Counted from the stretch's first letter, positions 16,693-26,267 are shown. The stretch is DNA of 54,454 bases from Saprospirales bacterium (GCA_002698985.1 PAAY01000077.1:1-54454); one strand, 5' to 3'. The notes: generated from the sequence alone by a model not told the origin. Numbers and translations are program-made.

Positions 16693-16700
16693 TATTTTTG
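16693..16700 (+). promoter_or_regulatory. putative -7 promoter element of fadN-fadA
   Basis: TATTTTTG fits TAnnTTTG. It lies downstream of an in-frame ATG at 16681, so that ATG cannot be the start of the main transcript; the ATG at 16759 is chosen. Confidence 0.5.
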
Positions 16701-16758
16701 CCAGCATCGGCGAATTTTCGCCAGCTTATTTTCTTCCACCAATTTTCAATACAAAACA

Positions 16759-19149
16759 ATGAGAAGAATCAAGAAAGTAGCAGTGTTGGGGTCCGGCATC
16801 ATGGGCTCCGGACTCGCCTGCCATTTTGCCAATGTGGGTTTGGATGTACTCATGCTGGACATCCTTCCGCCGGGGGCCAGTGAAGAGCAATTGAAAGATC
16901 CAAAAGTTCGGAACAGCATGGCTGCCAATTCACTGGCCAAAGCCATCAAATCCAAACCGGCACCTCTGTACGACAAGTCTTTCGCCTCCCGCATCACCGT
17001 TGGCAATTTTGACGATGATCTTCCAAAAATAAAAGACTGTGACTGGGTGCTGGAAGCCGTTGTTGAGCGGCTTGACATCAAGCGCCAGCTTTTTGAAAAA
17101 GTGGAGCAGCACCGCAAACCCGGCACGCTCATCAGCTCCAACACATCGGGCATTCCCATTCACATGATGGCCGAAGGACGGAGTGAGGATTTCCGTAAAC
17201 ACTTTTGCGGAACGCACTTCTTCAACCCGCCCCGATATATGCGCCTTCTGGAAGTGATTCCGACAGCCGATACCGACAGGGAAGTGGTGGATTTCTTCAT
17301 GCACTTTGGCGACATCATTCTCGGCAAGCAAACCGTGCTTTGCAAGGATACGCCTGCCTTCATCGCCAACAGGGTGGGGGTGTACGCCATGGCCAAGATA
17401 TACCAGTTGACCACCGAAATTGGACTGAGAATAGAGGAAGTGGATGCCATTACCGGCCCCGCCATCGGCAGGCCGAAAACGGGTACCTTCCGGCTGGGCG
17501 ACCTCGTGGGGCATGACACTGCCGTGAAAGTCATCAAAGGCATCAAAGAAAACTGCCCGGACGACGAGCAGGCAAGTGCTTTTGATGTGCCGCCTTACCT
17601 TGATTTTCTTCTTAAAAACAACTTCTTCGGTAACAAGACTGGCCAGGGCTTTTACAAGCGAACGGATGAAAAAGATGAAAATGGCAAGCGCATCATCTAT
17701 GCCCTGAATCTGGAGACACTGGAATACGAGCCTTCGGTAAAAGCCAAACTGCCATCGGTGCAAATTGCGAAGCAAACCGATGACCTGGCCAAGCGCGTTC
17801 AGGCGGTTTTCAATGCACAGGACAAGGGTGGGGAACTGGTGCGCCGTTCATTGCTGGGGCTGTTTGCCTATGTGTCTAACCGGATTCCCGAAATAGCCGA
17901 CAACCTGTACAGCATCGATGATGCCCTTCGTGCAGGTTTTGCATGGGAGCTCGGCCCCTTTGAGTATTGGGATGTAATTGGTGTGGAAAAAGGCATCGAG
18001 CTGGCAGAAAAGCAAGGAGAGTCCATTGCCCAATGGGTGAAGGACATGGTTGCCAAAGGCATCAAATCATTTTACAAAAGGGCAGAAGGAAAGCGCTACT
18101 ACTACGACCTTGCCACCGGCGACTACAAAGAGGTTCCCGGAACGGAGGACTTCATCATCCTCGATAATTACCGGGATAAGAAACCGGTCTATCAAAATGC
18201 TGAGGTCACCCTCCACGACATTGGAGATGGGGTCTTGTGTCTGGAGTTTCAGAGCAAGGCCAACTCCATTGGCGAAGGTGTGCTGACGGGTATCAACAAG
18301 TCCATTGAAATTGCCGAAGAGGGCGAATGGGCCGGCCTGGTCATCGGCAACAATGCCAAGAATTTCTCTGTCGGTGCCAACCTGATGATGATTGCCATGA
18401 TGGCCTACGAGCAGGAGTGGGATCAGCTGAACTTCGCCGTTCAGATGTTCCAGAACACCGTGATGCGCCTGCGTTATTCCAAAATTCCGGTGGTGCTTTC
18501 AACGCAGGGCTATGTGTTCGGTGGTGCCTGTGAAAGCCTGATGCACAGCGATGCCGCCGTTTGCGCAGCTGAAAGTTACATCGGACTGGTAGAGGTAGGT
18601 GTGGGCCTGATTCCGGGTGGAGCCGGTACCAAAGAGTTTGCCTTGCGCACCAGCGATGAGTTTTGCGAAGGCGATGTTCAGATTCCTACCCTCATCAAAA
18701 ATTTCAAGACCATTGCCATGGCCAGCGTGGCCACCTCTGCTTATGAAGGCTACAACTACGGCTACCTGAAACCTGAAAAGGATTCAGTGGTGGTGAACCA
18801 GATGCGCAACATTGCGCAAGCGAAGAAAAAGGTACTCGAACTGGCACCCAACTACGTGATGCCTTCTGAAAGGAAGGATGTGCTGGTGCTGGGCAGGGGA
18901 GGCCTTGCCGCCTTGTACCTGGCTGCCAATGAGCTGAAACTCGGCAACTGGGCGACCGACCACGATATCAAAATTGCGAAGAAAATAGCATGGGTCATGT
19001 GTGGAGGTGATCTCACAGGAGCCCAGCGGGTGTCGGAAAGGTACTTGCTGGACCTCGAAAGGGAGGCCTTCCTCAGCCTTTGCGGTGAGCAGAAAACCCT
19101 GGAACGCATCCAGCACATGCTCACTACCAACAAACCGCTTCGCAACTAA
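16759..19149 (+). CDS. 3-hydroxyacyl-CoA dehydrogenase / enoyl-CoA hydratase (FadN/FadB type)
   Basis: 796-residue bifunctional beta-oxidation enzyme that hydrates enoyl-CoA and oxidises the 3-hydroxyacyl-CoA with NAD+. The dehydrogenase comes first, as in Bacillus FadN: the NAD site GSGIMGSG is at residues 11-18, and catalytic-region HFFNPPRYMRLLEVIP follows. The hydratase is C-terminal, with FSVGANLMMIAM, GGACES and LVEVGVGLIPGGAG supplying the two glutamates. The order is the reverse of E. coli FadB. Start chosen from the promoter position and from MRRIKKVAVLGSG. The thiolase gene follows 33 bases later, forming a classic oxidation pair. Confidence 0.95.
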   Translation: MRRIKKVAVLGSGIMGSGLACHFANVGLDVLMLDILPPGASEEQLKDPKVRNSMAANSLAKAIKSKPAPLYDKSFASRITVGNFDDDLPKIKDCDWVLEAVVERLDIKRQLFEKVEQHRKPGTLISSNTSGIPIHMMAEGRSEDFRKHFCGTHFFNPPRYMRLLEVIPTADTDREVVDFFMHFGDIILGKQTVLCKDTPAFIANRVGVYAMAKIYQLTTEIGLRIEEVDAITGPAIGRPKTGTFRLGDLVGHDTAVKVIKGIKENCPDDEQASAFDVPPYLDFLLKNNFFGNKTGQGFYKRTDEKDENGKRIIYALNLETLEYEPSVKAKLPSVQIAKQTDDLAKRVQAVFNAQDKGGELVRRSLLGLFAYVSNRIPEIADNLYSIDDALRAGFAWELGPFEYWDVIGVEKGIELAEKQGESIAQWVKDMVAKGIKSFYKRAEGKRYYYDLATGDYKEVPGTEDFIILDNYRDKKPVYQNAEVTLHDIGDGVLCLEFQSKANSIGEGVLTGINKSIEIAEEGEWAGLVIGNNAKNFSVGANLMMIAMMAYEQEWDQLNFAVQMFQNTVMRLRYSKIPVVLSTQGYVFGGACESLMHSDAAVCAAESYIGLVEVGVGLIPGGAGTKEFALRTSDEFCEGDVQIPTLIKNFKTIAMASVATSAYEGYNYGYLKPEKDSVVVNQMRNIAQAKKKVLELAPNYVMPSERKDVLVLGRGGLAALYLAANELKLGNWATDHDIKIAKKIAWVMCGGDLTGAQRVSERYLLDLEREAFLSLCGEQKTLERIQHMLTTNKPLRN

Positions 19150-19182
19150 TCTTTTCATTTTCAGACAAAAAACACCTGCGTC

Positions 19183-20358
19183 ATGCAAGAAGCATATATC
19201 GTAAAAGCATACAGAAGCGCCGTTGGCAAAGCCAAAAAAGGTGGCTTCCGCAACTACCGTTCGGATGACCTGGCGGTAGATGTCATTCAGCACATCCTTA
19301 AGAATACCCCGGAGCTCGATCCGGCCATGGTGGACGATTGCATCGTCGGCTGCGCCAACCCGGAAGGGGAGCAGGGACTGCAAATCGGCCGGATGATTTC
19401 GGTAAGGGTTTTGGGCAAGTCCGTGCCCGGTGTAACCGTGAATCGCTACTGCGCCTCTGGCCTGGAGACCATCAGCATTGCCGTGGCCAAAATCCGGGCT
19501 GGCATGGGGCATTGTTTCATTGCCGGAGGTACCGAAAGCATGAGCATGATACCCATGACCGGCTATAAGCTGGCCCCCAACTACAAAGTGGCTTCCACCA
19601 CGCCCCAATACATGACCGGCATGGGGAATACCGCTGAGGCTGTTGCCGAGAAATACAAGATCAGCCGGGAAGCCTCCGATGAATTTTCCTACCAGTCGCA
19701 CATGAAAGCCGCTGCAGCCATCGACGCCGGGAAATTCAAAGATGAAATCGTGCCCGTGGAGGTGCCAGAGGTGTTTGTTGAAAATGACAAGCGCAAAGAG
19801 AAAACCTTCGTGGTGGATATGGACGAAGGAGTACGACGCGATACCACCATCGAGGCTCTGGCAAAACTGCGCCCGGTTTTCAAAAATGGTGGCGTTGTCA
19901 CCGCCGGTAACTCATCTCAAACCTCCGATGGTGCCTCATTCGTGCTGGTGATGAGCGAGGAAATGGTGAAAAAACTGAACCTGACTCCCATTGCCCGACT
20001 GGTATCCTGTTCGGTGGCTGGTGTGGATCCGCTTTACATGGGCATTGGTCCTTGTGCCGCCATTCCAAAGGCATTGGCGCAAGGCGGTCTCAAACTGGAT
20101 GACATCGACCTGATCGAGCTCAACGAGGCCTTCGCTGCGCAAGCGCTCGCCGTCATTCAGGAAGCACATTTGAATCCGGAGATCGTCAATGTTAACGGCG
20201 GTGCCATCGCATTGGGTCACCCGCTAGGCTGCACCGGAGCGAAACTTACTACCCAGATCATCAATGAATTGCGTCGCCGGAAAGCCAAATACGGCATGGT
20301 GACAGCCTGCGTTGGCGGTGGGCAGGGCATTGCCGGAGTTATTGAGCTTCTGAATTGA
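19183..20358 (+). CDS. fadA: acetyl-CoA C-acyltransferase (3-ketoacyl-CoA thiolase)
   Basis: 391 residues, normal thiolase length. It cleaves 3-ketoacyl-CoA with CoA to release acetyl-CoA, the last step of beta-oxidation. The nucleophile C90 (NRYCASGLE), catalytic H346 (GHPLG) and C376 (CVGGGQG) are all present, as is NEAFAAQ. It is co-transcribed with the fadN-type gene. The acetyl-CoA transferase direction (AtoB) cannot be excluded from motifs alone, but the partner supports degradation. Confidence 0.95.
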   Translation: MQEAYIVKAYRSAVGKAKKGGFRNYRSDDLAVDVIQHILKNTPELDPAMVDDCIVGCANPEGEQGLQIGRMISVRVLGKSVPGVTVNRYCASGLETISIAVAKIRAGMGHCFIAGGTESMSMIPMTGYKLAPNYKVASTTPQYMTGMGNTAEAVAEKYKISREASDEFSYQSHMKAAAAIDAGKFKDEIVPVEVPEVFVENDKRKEKTFVVDMDEGVRRDTTIEALAKLRPVFKNGGVVTAGNSSQTSDGASFVLVMSEEMVKKLNLTPIARLVSCSVAGVDPLYMGIGPCAAIPKALAQGGLKLDDIDLIELNEAFAAQALAVIQEAHLNPEIVNVNGGAIALGHPLGCTGAKLTTQIINELRRRKAKYGMVTACVGGGQGIAGVIELLN

Positions 20359-20360
20359 TT

Positions 20361-20460
20361 GTTGAGAGGGGTTTAGAGAGGTTTAGAGTAGTTTAGAGAG
20401 GTTGTGCAACCAGTTGCGCTCAAATCCTCAAATCCTCAGTTCTTCGGTTCTTCAATTCCA
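20361..20460. repeat. decamer array (GTTTAGAGAG)n plus octamer words
   Basis: GTTGAGAGGG, GTTTAGAGAG, GTTTAGAGTA, GTTTAGAGAG, GTTG (20361-20404), then CAAATCCTCAAATCCTCAG and TTCTTCGGTTCTTCAATTCC. The decamer recurs at 46661-46711 and the octamer words at 5932-5972. It lies between convergent fadA and pfkA and holds no gene. Confidence 0.85.
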
Positions 20461-20469
20461 CAATCCAAT

Positions 20470-21564
20470 TCAATCCCCAAACGAAATCCCAACCGACCGG
20501 GCGGTTTTGATAAGGTAGTGATTGGGGTCGAGGTATTTGTATTGGCTGATGGCTTCGGTAATTGGCACGCTCTCGATGTTGTTGTTCCGGAAGGTGACCA
20601 TTTGGCCGAATTGGCCATCCCGGGCCATTTCAAAAGCCTTTACTCCCATTCCTGTTGCCAGGATGCGGTCGAAGGCAATGGGGGTGCCACCCCGCTGCAC
20701 GTGGCCCAGAATAGTGGTGCGCACCTGTGCCGGACAATTGTTTTCTTCCAGTTTCCAGCGCAGAAAATTGCCTACTCCTCCCAGTTTTACATGCGGGTCG
20801 CCGATGTCGTGAGCTTTTTCTCCAATCACTTCCCCTCCGGCGGGTTTTGCCCCTTCGGCAATGACGATGTTGGCAAAGCCACGGCCTTTGTGGTAGCGCT
20901 TCAGGATCTTTTCCATGATCTTGTCAATATGGAAGGGGATCTCCGGGATGAGGCACACCTCGGCACCACCGGCGATGGCCGTGTGCAAGGCTATCCATCC
21001 GGCGTCCCGTCCCATCACTTCCAGAATCATCACCCGGTGGTGGCTTTCGGCAGTGGACACCAGCTTGTCAAAAGCATCGGTGGCGATTTGAACCGCCGTC
21101 GAAAAGCCAAAAGTCAGGTCGGTGGCTGACAGGTCGTTGTCTATCGTTTTCGGAACGCCAATGATTGGAAGGCCTTTTTCAAACAGGGCCTGTGAAATGC
21201 GCTGACTGCCATCGCCGCCTATGTTGATGACTGCGTCAATGCCCAGTTTGCGGATGTTATCGATCAATTCATCAGAGCGATCGATGGTGGTCCAGCTCCC
21301 GTCTTCTTGTTGAACCGGATAAGCCAGCGGATTGCCTTTGTTGGTGGTTTTCAGAATGGTGCCGCCTCGTACATGGATCCCGGCAGTTTTCTTGCGAGTC
21401 AGTTTTACGATCTCAGGCGGGTATTTCAGAATGCCGTTGAAGGCTTCGATGCTACCCCAGACTTCCCATTCTTTGCTTCTTTTTGCAGCTTTTGTGATGG
21501 CTCTGATCACTGCATTAAGTCCCGGGCAGTCGCCCCCTCCGGTGGCAATGAGAATTTTTTTCAT
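20470..21564 (-). CDS. pfkA: 6-phosphofructokinase
   Basis: Phosphorylates fructose 6-phosphate in glycolysis. 364 residues, longer than E. coli PfkA (320) and similar to actinobacterial/mixed-group enzymes. Motifs: GGDCPGLNAVIR (10-21), GGDGS (116-120), PKTIDND (138-144), MGRDAGWIALH and LGHVQRGG. G119 matches E. coli G104, which indicates ATP use. K139 matches the position that is Gly in E. coli but Lys in pyrophosphate enzymes. The Gly/Lys pairing is the one I recall for ATP-dependent Streptomyces PFK, so ATP is the likely donor. Confidence 0.94.
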   Translation of the reverse strand: MKKILIATGGGDCPGLNAVIRAITKAAKRSKEWEVWGSIEAFNGILKYPPEIVKLTRKKTAGIHVRGGTILKTTNKGNPLAYPVQQEDGSWTTIDRSDELIDNIRKLGIDAVINIGGDGSQRISQALFEKGLPIIGVPKTIDNDLSATDLTFGFSTAVQIATDAFDKLVSTAESHHRVMILEVMGRDAGWIALHTAIAGGAEVCLIPEIPFHIDKIMEKILKRYHKGRGFANIVIAEGAKPAGGEVIGEKAHDIGDPHVKLGGVGNFLRWKLEENNCPAQVRTTILGHVQRGGTPIAFDRILATGMGVKAFEMARDGQFGQMVTFRNNNIESVPITEAISQYKYLDPNHYLIKTARSVGISFGD

Positions 21565-21635
21565 GGTTTTAAGTTTGTTTTTTTGTTAGCTGCGGCAAAT
21601 TGCGGAAAGATTGCAAAAGAAGGGAATTTGTCCTT

Positions 21636-21690
21636 CAACAATCTCAACAATCTCAACAATCTCAACAATCTCAACAATTCAACAACTCAA
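21636..21690. repeat. nonamer array (CAACAATCT)n
   Basis: Four perfect CAACAATCT units, a fifth varied unit (CAACAATTC) and decayed copies leading into the palindrome at 21693-21721. It is open in one frame into the macro-domain gene (repeated Ile-Ser-Thr), which is not taken as coding. Confidence 0.85.
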
Positions 21691-21692
21691 CT

Positions 21693-21721
21693 CCCGAAAG
21701 CCGATAGCTATCGGCTTCGGG
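21693..21721. repeat. palindromic element with conserved flanks (copy 1)
   Basis: The core GCCGATAGCTATCGGC is a perfect palindrome, extended by CCCGAA/TTCGGG with a single A bulge. The flanks GTTGATCCCGAA and TCGGGAGTTGAG (minus strand) recur around a different palindromic core at 45053-45100. Confidence 0.8.
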
Positions 21722-21733
21722 ATCAACAACTCC

Positions 21734-22246
21734 ATGAATCGCATCAAGCTCATCAAAGACGACATCACCCGGTTAGACGTCGATGCCATCGTCAACGCTG
21801 CCAACCGCAGCTTGTTGGGTGGGGGAGGAGTGGATGGTGCCATCCATAGAGCGGCAGGCCCTGAACTGTTGGCCCATTGCCGTACCCTGGGCGGTTGTGA
21901 AGCCGGTGAGGCCGTGATCACCCCCGGATTCAGGTTGCCGGCCAGGTATGTCATCCACACTGTGGGGCCGGTTTATGGTAGCATGCCTGCCGCAGAAGCG
22001 GAGCGCTTGCTGGCCAATGCTTACCGCAACAGCCTAGAGCTGGCCGCCGGGCACCAGCTGAAAGTCATTGCTTTCCCTAACATCAGCACCGGCGTTTACG
22101 GTTTCCCGAAGGAAAAGGCAGCTGAGATTGTCATTTCAACCGTCAGGGAATTCCTTGCTGGGTCGGAATTGCCGGAGGAGGTCATTTTTGTCTGTTTTGA
22201 CGATGAGAATTTCCGGATTTATGAGCGCATGCTCGGCGTGAATTGA
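21734..22246 (+). CDS. macro-domain protein (ADP-ribose / O-acetyl-ADP-ribose hydrolase type)
   Basis: 170 residues, one complete macro domain. The binding motifs [22 protein letters not shown] (about 17-38) and [12 protein letters not shown] (about 116-127) match MacroD/YmdB-type hydrolases that remove ADP-ribose or deacetylate O-acetyl-ADP-ribose. Start is the ATG at 21734; the open frame upstream is tandem repeat. It lies 88 bases before coaD, on the same strand and possibly the same transcript. The exact substrate is not readable. Confidence 0.92.
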   Translation: MNRIKLIKDDITRLDVDAIVNAANRSLLGGGGVDGAIHRAAGPELLAHCRTLGGCEAGEAVITPGFRLPARYVIHTVGPVYGSMPAAEAERLLANAYRNSLELAAGHQLKVIAFPNISTGVYGFPKEKAAEIVISTVREFLAGSELPEEVIFVCFDDENFRIYERMLGVN

Positions 22247-22334
22247 CGGAACTCTGAAAGGCTGGAATTTGGTCCGAGCATAAAAATTCCAATCTTTGCC
22301 GACCGGACAATCAACTATCACCTACCACCTATTT

Positions 22335-22808
22335 ATGCGCATTGCTGTATTCCCCGGTTCTTTCGATCCCATCACCGTAGGGCATGTGGACATCGTCAGG
22401 CGTGCCCTTCCGCTCTTCGACAAAGTGGTGGTTGCCGTCGGCGTCAATTCACAGAAGAAAACCCTGTTTTCTTTGGAACAACGGATTTCCTGGCTGGAAG
22501 AAGTGTTTGCCAGTGAGGACAAAGTGGATGTTGCAAGTTTTGAGGGGCTGACTGCCCATTTTTGCAACAAGATCGGAGCGAGGTACCTCATCAGAGGCCT
22601 GCGGAATGCTTCCGACTTCGATTATGAAAAAACCATTGCCCAACTGAATTATACAGTGGGTCACGAACTGGACACAGTTTTCCTCATCAGCCACCCGGCT
22701 TTCTCGCACATCAGCTCTACCATCGTCAGGGAGCTCATCCGGGGGGGCGGTGATGTAAGTCCTTTCGTACCATCAGAAATCAAAATTCCAGCAGTAGATG
22801 ATAAGTGA
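22335..22808 (+). CDS. coaD: phosphopantetheine adenylyltransferase
   Basis: 157 residues, normal length. Transfers AMP from ATP to 4'-phosphopantetheine, the penultimate step of coenzyme A synthesis. Nucleotidyltransferase motif PGSFDPITVGH (7-17), the RGLRNASDFDYE loop and the C-terminal FSHISSTIVREL are all diagnostic. Start is the ATG at 22335 directly before RIAVFPGSF. Its last 11 bases overlap the following exchanger gene, so translation is probably coupled. Confidence 0.97.
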   Translation: MRIAVFPGSFDPITVGHVDIVRRALPLFDKVVVAVGVNSQKKTLFSLEQRISWLEEVFASEDKVDVASFEGLTAHFCNKIGARYLIRGLRNASDFDYEKTIAQLNYTVGHELDTVFLISHPAFSHISSTIVRELIRGGGDVSPFVPSEIKIPAVDDK

Positions 22809-23763
22809 TGTGCTATCACTGGTTGCAGGATTCGCAATCATACTTTACGGTGCAAAGATCCTGGTAGATGGAGCCTCCTCCATTGCGAAGCGATTCAACA
22901 TTTCTGATCTGATCATCGGATTGACGGTGGTGGCTTTTGGGACCTCTATGCCGGAACTGGTCATCAATGTGTTTTCAGCCCTAAAAGGAAGTACCGGCCT
23001 CGCCATCGGCAACGTCATCGGTTCCAACATTTCCAACATCTTGCTCATTCTGGGGATTGCTGCCCTCATCCGGCCCTTGACACTTTCTGTAAACACACAA
23101 TGGAAGGAAATCCCCTTTAGCTTATTGGCGGTCATTGTCTTAGGCATCATGGCCAACGATGTGTGGTTCAACCATGACCACGACGGCAACCTGATCTCGA
23201 TGAGCGACGGACTGGTGCTGCTTTGTTTCCTGGCCATCTTCATGGTGTACACCTTCGAAATGGCCAAGTTCAACCCGGAACCTGCCGAGGAATTCAAGTC
23301 CCGGCCGCTCTACGCCAGTGTGTTGATGTTCGTATTGGGTGCAGTTGGGCTCTATTTTGGCGGCCAGTTTTTGGTGGACGGCGCCATCGGCATCGCCAAA
23401 ACTGCCGGCCTCAGCGACAGGATCATCGGCCTTACCATCGTTGCAATTGGTACTTCATTGCCGGAGTTGGCCACATCGGTAGTAGCGGCTTGGAAGAATC
23501 AATCGGGCATGGCCATTGGCAACGTCATTGGCTCCAACATCCTCAATGTTTTTCTGATCCTCGGCGTGACGGCCATCATCGAGCCGCTCCCATTCCAGAC
23601 GCCCCTGATGAACCACGACCTGGGGGTGGTTGTACTCGCAAGCATCCTGCTGTTTGTCACTGCACAGATTTACTCCCCCCGGCGGATTGGCAGAAGAGCA
23701 GGTGGCCTGTACGTCGTTCTTTACGTCTCCTACATCGTTTCACTAATCTTCGTCAATGGCTGA
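22798..23763 (+). CDS. calcium/sodium antiporter, CaCA family (YrbG type)
   Basis: 321-residue inner-membrane exchanger with about ten membrane helices. It has the two internally homologous alpha repeats of the family: GTSMPELVINVFSALKG with GNVIGSNISN (about 48-78), and GTSLPELATSVVAAWKN with GNVIGSNILN (about 222-252). The paired glutamates bind the cation. A His/Asp-rich loop (FNHDHDGN) separates the halves. Overlaps: 11 bases with coaD, 8 bases with the next gene. The ion pair is inferred from the family. Confidence 0.93.
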   Translation: MISDVLSLVAGFAIILYGAKILVDGASSIAKRFNISDLIIGLTVVAFGTSMPELVINVFSALKGSTGLAIGNVIGSNISNILLILGIAALIRPLTLSVNTQWKEIPFSLLAVIVLGIMANDVWFNHDHDGNLISMSDGLVLLCFLAIFMVYTFEMAKFNPEPAEEFKSRPLYASVLMFVLGAVGLYFGGQFLVDGAIGIAKTAGLSDRIIGLTIVAIGTSLPELATSVVAAWKNQSGMAIGNVIGSNILNVFLILGVTAIIEPLPFQTPLMNHDLGVVVLASILLFVTAQIYSPRRIGRRAGGLYVVLYVSYIVSLIFVNG

Positions 23764-24472
23764 CCACAAATACACCAGCATCTTTTTCGATGCCGATGAT
23801 ACCATTCTTGATTTTCGTCGCTCCGCAACGGTGGCCCTTCAGCAAACGCTGGAAGAGCACGAGCTCCCGGTTACCGAAGAAAGCCTGGAAATCTATCACC
23901 GCATCAACCACGACGTTTGGCTGGCTTTTGAGCGGAAAAAGATTACGGCTCCGGAGCTGCGCCTGCTTCGTTTTGAACGCTTTCTGGATGCCATTGGCGA
24001 GTACAGGGAACCCGAATTGCTCAGCCGGCGCTACCTACACCTGCTCTCTCAATCCTGCATTTTCATCGATGGCGCCACAGAAGTGCTGGATGAACTGAAG
24101 AGCAGGGGATTCCGGCTGGCACTCATTACCAACGGCTTGAAAGAAGTGCAGCGGCCTCGCTTCGCAAATGCCCGCATGGAGCAGTGGTTTGACACCATCG
24201 TCATTTCCGACGAAATAGGCGTTGCAAAACCCGATAAACGATTTTTTGACCACGCCTTCGAACAAGCCGGTCAGCCGGGTGTCAGCGAATCACTGGTGGT
24301 GGGCGACAGCCTTCAATCGGATATACAAGGGGGGAATAGCTACGGCGTGGATACTGCCTGGTTCAACCCCGATAACAAGGAAAATCTTTCGGGCCACAGG
24401 CCCAAATACGAGGTGAGCAACTACCGCCAGTTGATGAGCCTCATTTTTGGAAATGAGGACCAGGGAAGGTGA
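23756..24472 (+). CDS. YjjG-type HAD pyrimidine nucleotidase
   Basis: 238 residues, HAD superfamily with a four-helix cap. Motif I FFDADDTILDF supplies nucleophile D12 and D14; ITNG is motif II; the lysine in VAKPDKRFF is motif III; VGDSLQSDIQGG is motif IV. The length and the D-A-D-D-T start match YjjG, which removes phosphate from non-canonical pyrimidine monophosphates. Other HAD hydrolases share the motifs, so the substrate is uncertain. It is the last gene of the coaD overlap cluster. Confidence 0.88.
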   Translation: MADHKYTSIFFDADDTILDFRRSATVALQQTLEEHELPVTEESLEIYHRINHDVWLAFERKKITAPELRLLRFERFLDAIGEYREPELLSRRYLHLLSQSCIFIDGATEVLDELKSRGFRLALITNGLKEVQRPRFANARMEQWFDTIVISDEIGVAKPDKRFFDHAFEQAGQPGVSESLVVGDSLQSDIQGGNSYGVDTAWFNPDNKENLSGHRPKYEVSNYRQLMSLIFGNEDQGR

Positions 24473-24505
24473 CTTTTGTGCCTGCTTTCAGCAGCATGAT
24501 TTTGC

Positions 24506-24513
24506 TACCTTTG
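24506..24513 (+). promoter_or_regulatory. putative -7 promoter element of pruA
   Basis: TACCTTTG, 83 bases before the ATG, shortly after the yjjG-like stop. A TTTG (24475-24478) lies 27 bases upstream, longer than usual spacing. Confidence 0.4.
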
Positions 24514-24596
24514 CCTGCCTTCGGAAAATGCCCGGGGGCCCTTGCAAAACCGATTGAAATTCAGATAACCATTTAATCCAAATACAAATCACACCC

Positions 24597-26228
24597 ATGT
24601 CAAACGCAATTTTCACTGTTCCCAAAGCATACAATGAGCCGATATTGTCTTACGCACCCGGCTCAGCTGAGCGCGCCGAACTGAAAGCCGCCCTGAAAGA
24701 ACTCAAAAGCCAGGTTTTGGAAATTCCAATGACCATTGGTGGTGAGAAGATTTTTGGAGAAGGCCGCTATGCCATCCATCCTCCTCACGAACTGAGCCAT
24801 GTCCTGGGTTACCACGGCAAAGCTGACAAGGCATTGGTCAACAAAGCCATTGACGCTGCATTGGCCGCCAGGGCCGAATGGGAAGCCACGCCCTGGCAGG
24901 ATCGTGCCGCCATCTTCCTCAAAGCTGCCGACCTGCTGGCTGGACCCTACAGGGCCAAAATGAACGCTGCCACCATGTTGGGGCAGTCAAAAAATGTTTT
25001 TCAGGCTGAGATCGATTGTGTTGCCGAGCTGTGCGACTTCTTCCGATTCAACGTGCAGTTTATGACCGAAATCTACCAGCAGCAACCCGAGTCGGCAAAA
25101 GGCATCTGGAACCGCATGGAATACCGGGGGCTGGAAGGATTCATTTTCGCCCTCACTCCATTCAACTTCACCTCCATTGCAGGTAACCTGCCGGGTTCTC
25201 CAGCCCTCATGGGCAACACCGTAGTCTGGAAGCCTGCCAACACTCAGATCTATTCTGCAGCGGTTATCATGGAAGTGTTGGAAGAAGCCGGCCTGCCTCC
25301 GGGAGTCATCAACCTCGTGTTTGTTGACGGCGCCCTCGCCGGAGAGGTGGTCTTCTCCCATCCGGATTTTGCTGGCTTGCACTTTACCGGAAGCACCGGA
25401 ACCTTTCAGCACCTCTGGAAAACCATCGGTCAGAATATTTCACAGTACAAAGGTTACCCCAGAATCGTTGGGGAAACAGGCGGTAAGGACTTTGTCATTG
25501 CCCATGCCAGTGCCGATGCAAAACAGGTTGCCACTGCGCTGAGCCGTGGAGCTTTTGAGTTCCAGGGTCAGAAATGCTCAGCGGCTTCACGGGCTTACAT
25601 TCCCAAATCCATGTGGCCGGCCGTGAAGGATTACCTCGTGGCTGATTTGAAATCCATGAAGATGGGCAGCCCTGAGGATTTCACCAACTTCATCAATGCG
25701 GTGATCGACGAAAAGGCATTCGACAAGATCAGCAGCTACATTGCCGAAGCTAAAAACGATCCCAACATTGAACTCATCGCCGGTGGCAATTACGACAAGT
25801 CAAAGGGCTATTTCATCGAGCCCACCGTGCTGTTGACGAAAGACCCGAAAACCCGCACCATGTGCGAAGAGATTTTCGGTCCTGTTCTGACGATTTACGT
25901 TTACGACGATGAGAAATATGTGGAAACACTGGAGCTGCTTGATTCGACTTCACCTTATGGTTTGACGGGCGCTGTGTTTGCCAAAGAGCGCAGTGCAGCC
26001 AAACTTGCCGAAGAAAAACTGCGCCACGCAGCCGGTAACTTCTACATCAACGACAAACCGACAGGAGCGGTAGTTGGCCAACAGCCCTTCGGCGGTGCCA
26101 GGGCTTCAGGTACCAACGACAAGGCTGGCTCCGTCTGGAACCTGTTGCGTTGGGTGTCTCCACGAACCATCAAGGAGAATTTCAACCCACCGACAGATTA
26201 CCGTTACCCCTTCCTCGGGGAGGAATAA
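24597..26228 (+). CDS. pruA: L-glutamate gamma-semialdehyde (1-pyrroline-5-carboxylate) dehydrogenase
   Basis: 543-residue NAD+-dependent aldehyde dehydrogenase that turns glutamate semialdehyde into glutamate, the second step of proline breakdown. Catalytic C327 (GQKCSAASRAY), general base E293 (GETGGKD) and the FALTPFNFTSIAGNLPGSPALMGN cofactor region are all intact. The length and the QPFGGARASGTNDKAGS end match the stand-alone P5CDH group and not the PutA fusion. No proline dehydrogenase gene lies in the window. Confidence 0.96.
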   Translation: MSNAIFTVPKAYNEPILSYAPGSAERAELKAALKELKSQVLEIPMTIGGEKIFGEGRYAIHPPHELSHVLGYHGKADKALVNKAIDAALAARAEWEATPWQDRAAIFLKAADLLAGPYRAKMNAATMLGQSKNVFQAEIDCVAELCDFFRFNVQFMTEIYQQQPESAKGIWNRMEYRGLEGFIFALTPFNFTSIAGNLPGSPALMGNTVVWKPANTQIYSAAVIMEVLEEAGLPPGVINLVFVDGALAGEVVFSHPDFAGLHFTGSTGTFQHLWKTIGQNISQYKGYPRIVGETGGKDFVIAHASADAKQVATALSRGAFEFQGQKCSAASRAYIPKSMWPAVKDYLVADLKSMKMGSPEDFTNFINAVIDEKAFDKISSYIAEAKNDPNIELIAGGNYDKSKGYFIEPTVLLTKDPKTRTMCEEIFGPVLTIYVYDDEKYVETLELLDSTSPYGLTGAVFAKERSAAKLAEEKLRHAAGNFYINDKPTGAVVGQQPFGGARASGTNDKAGSVWNLLRWVSPRTIKENFNPPTDYRYPFLGEE

Positions 26229-26267
26229 GTAGGATTACTCATCCAGGGTAATAAATCCTGGAAAGTG

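Noticed and set aside
18784-19701. 305-residue open frame opposite the fadN/fadA junction
   Set aside because: It spans two certain genes on the other strand and has no family signature.
21611-21733. Repeat-encoded N-terminal extension of the macro-domain protein
   Set aside because: The stretch is a translated nonamer array and a palindrome; the macro fold begins at the ATG at 21734.
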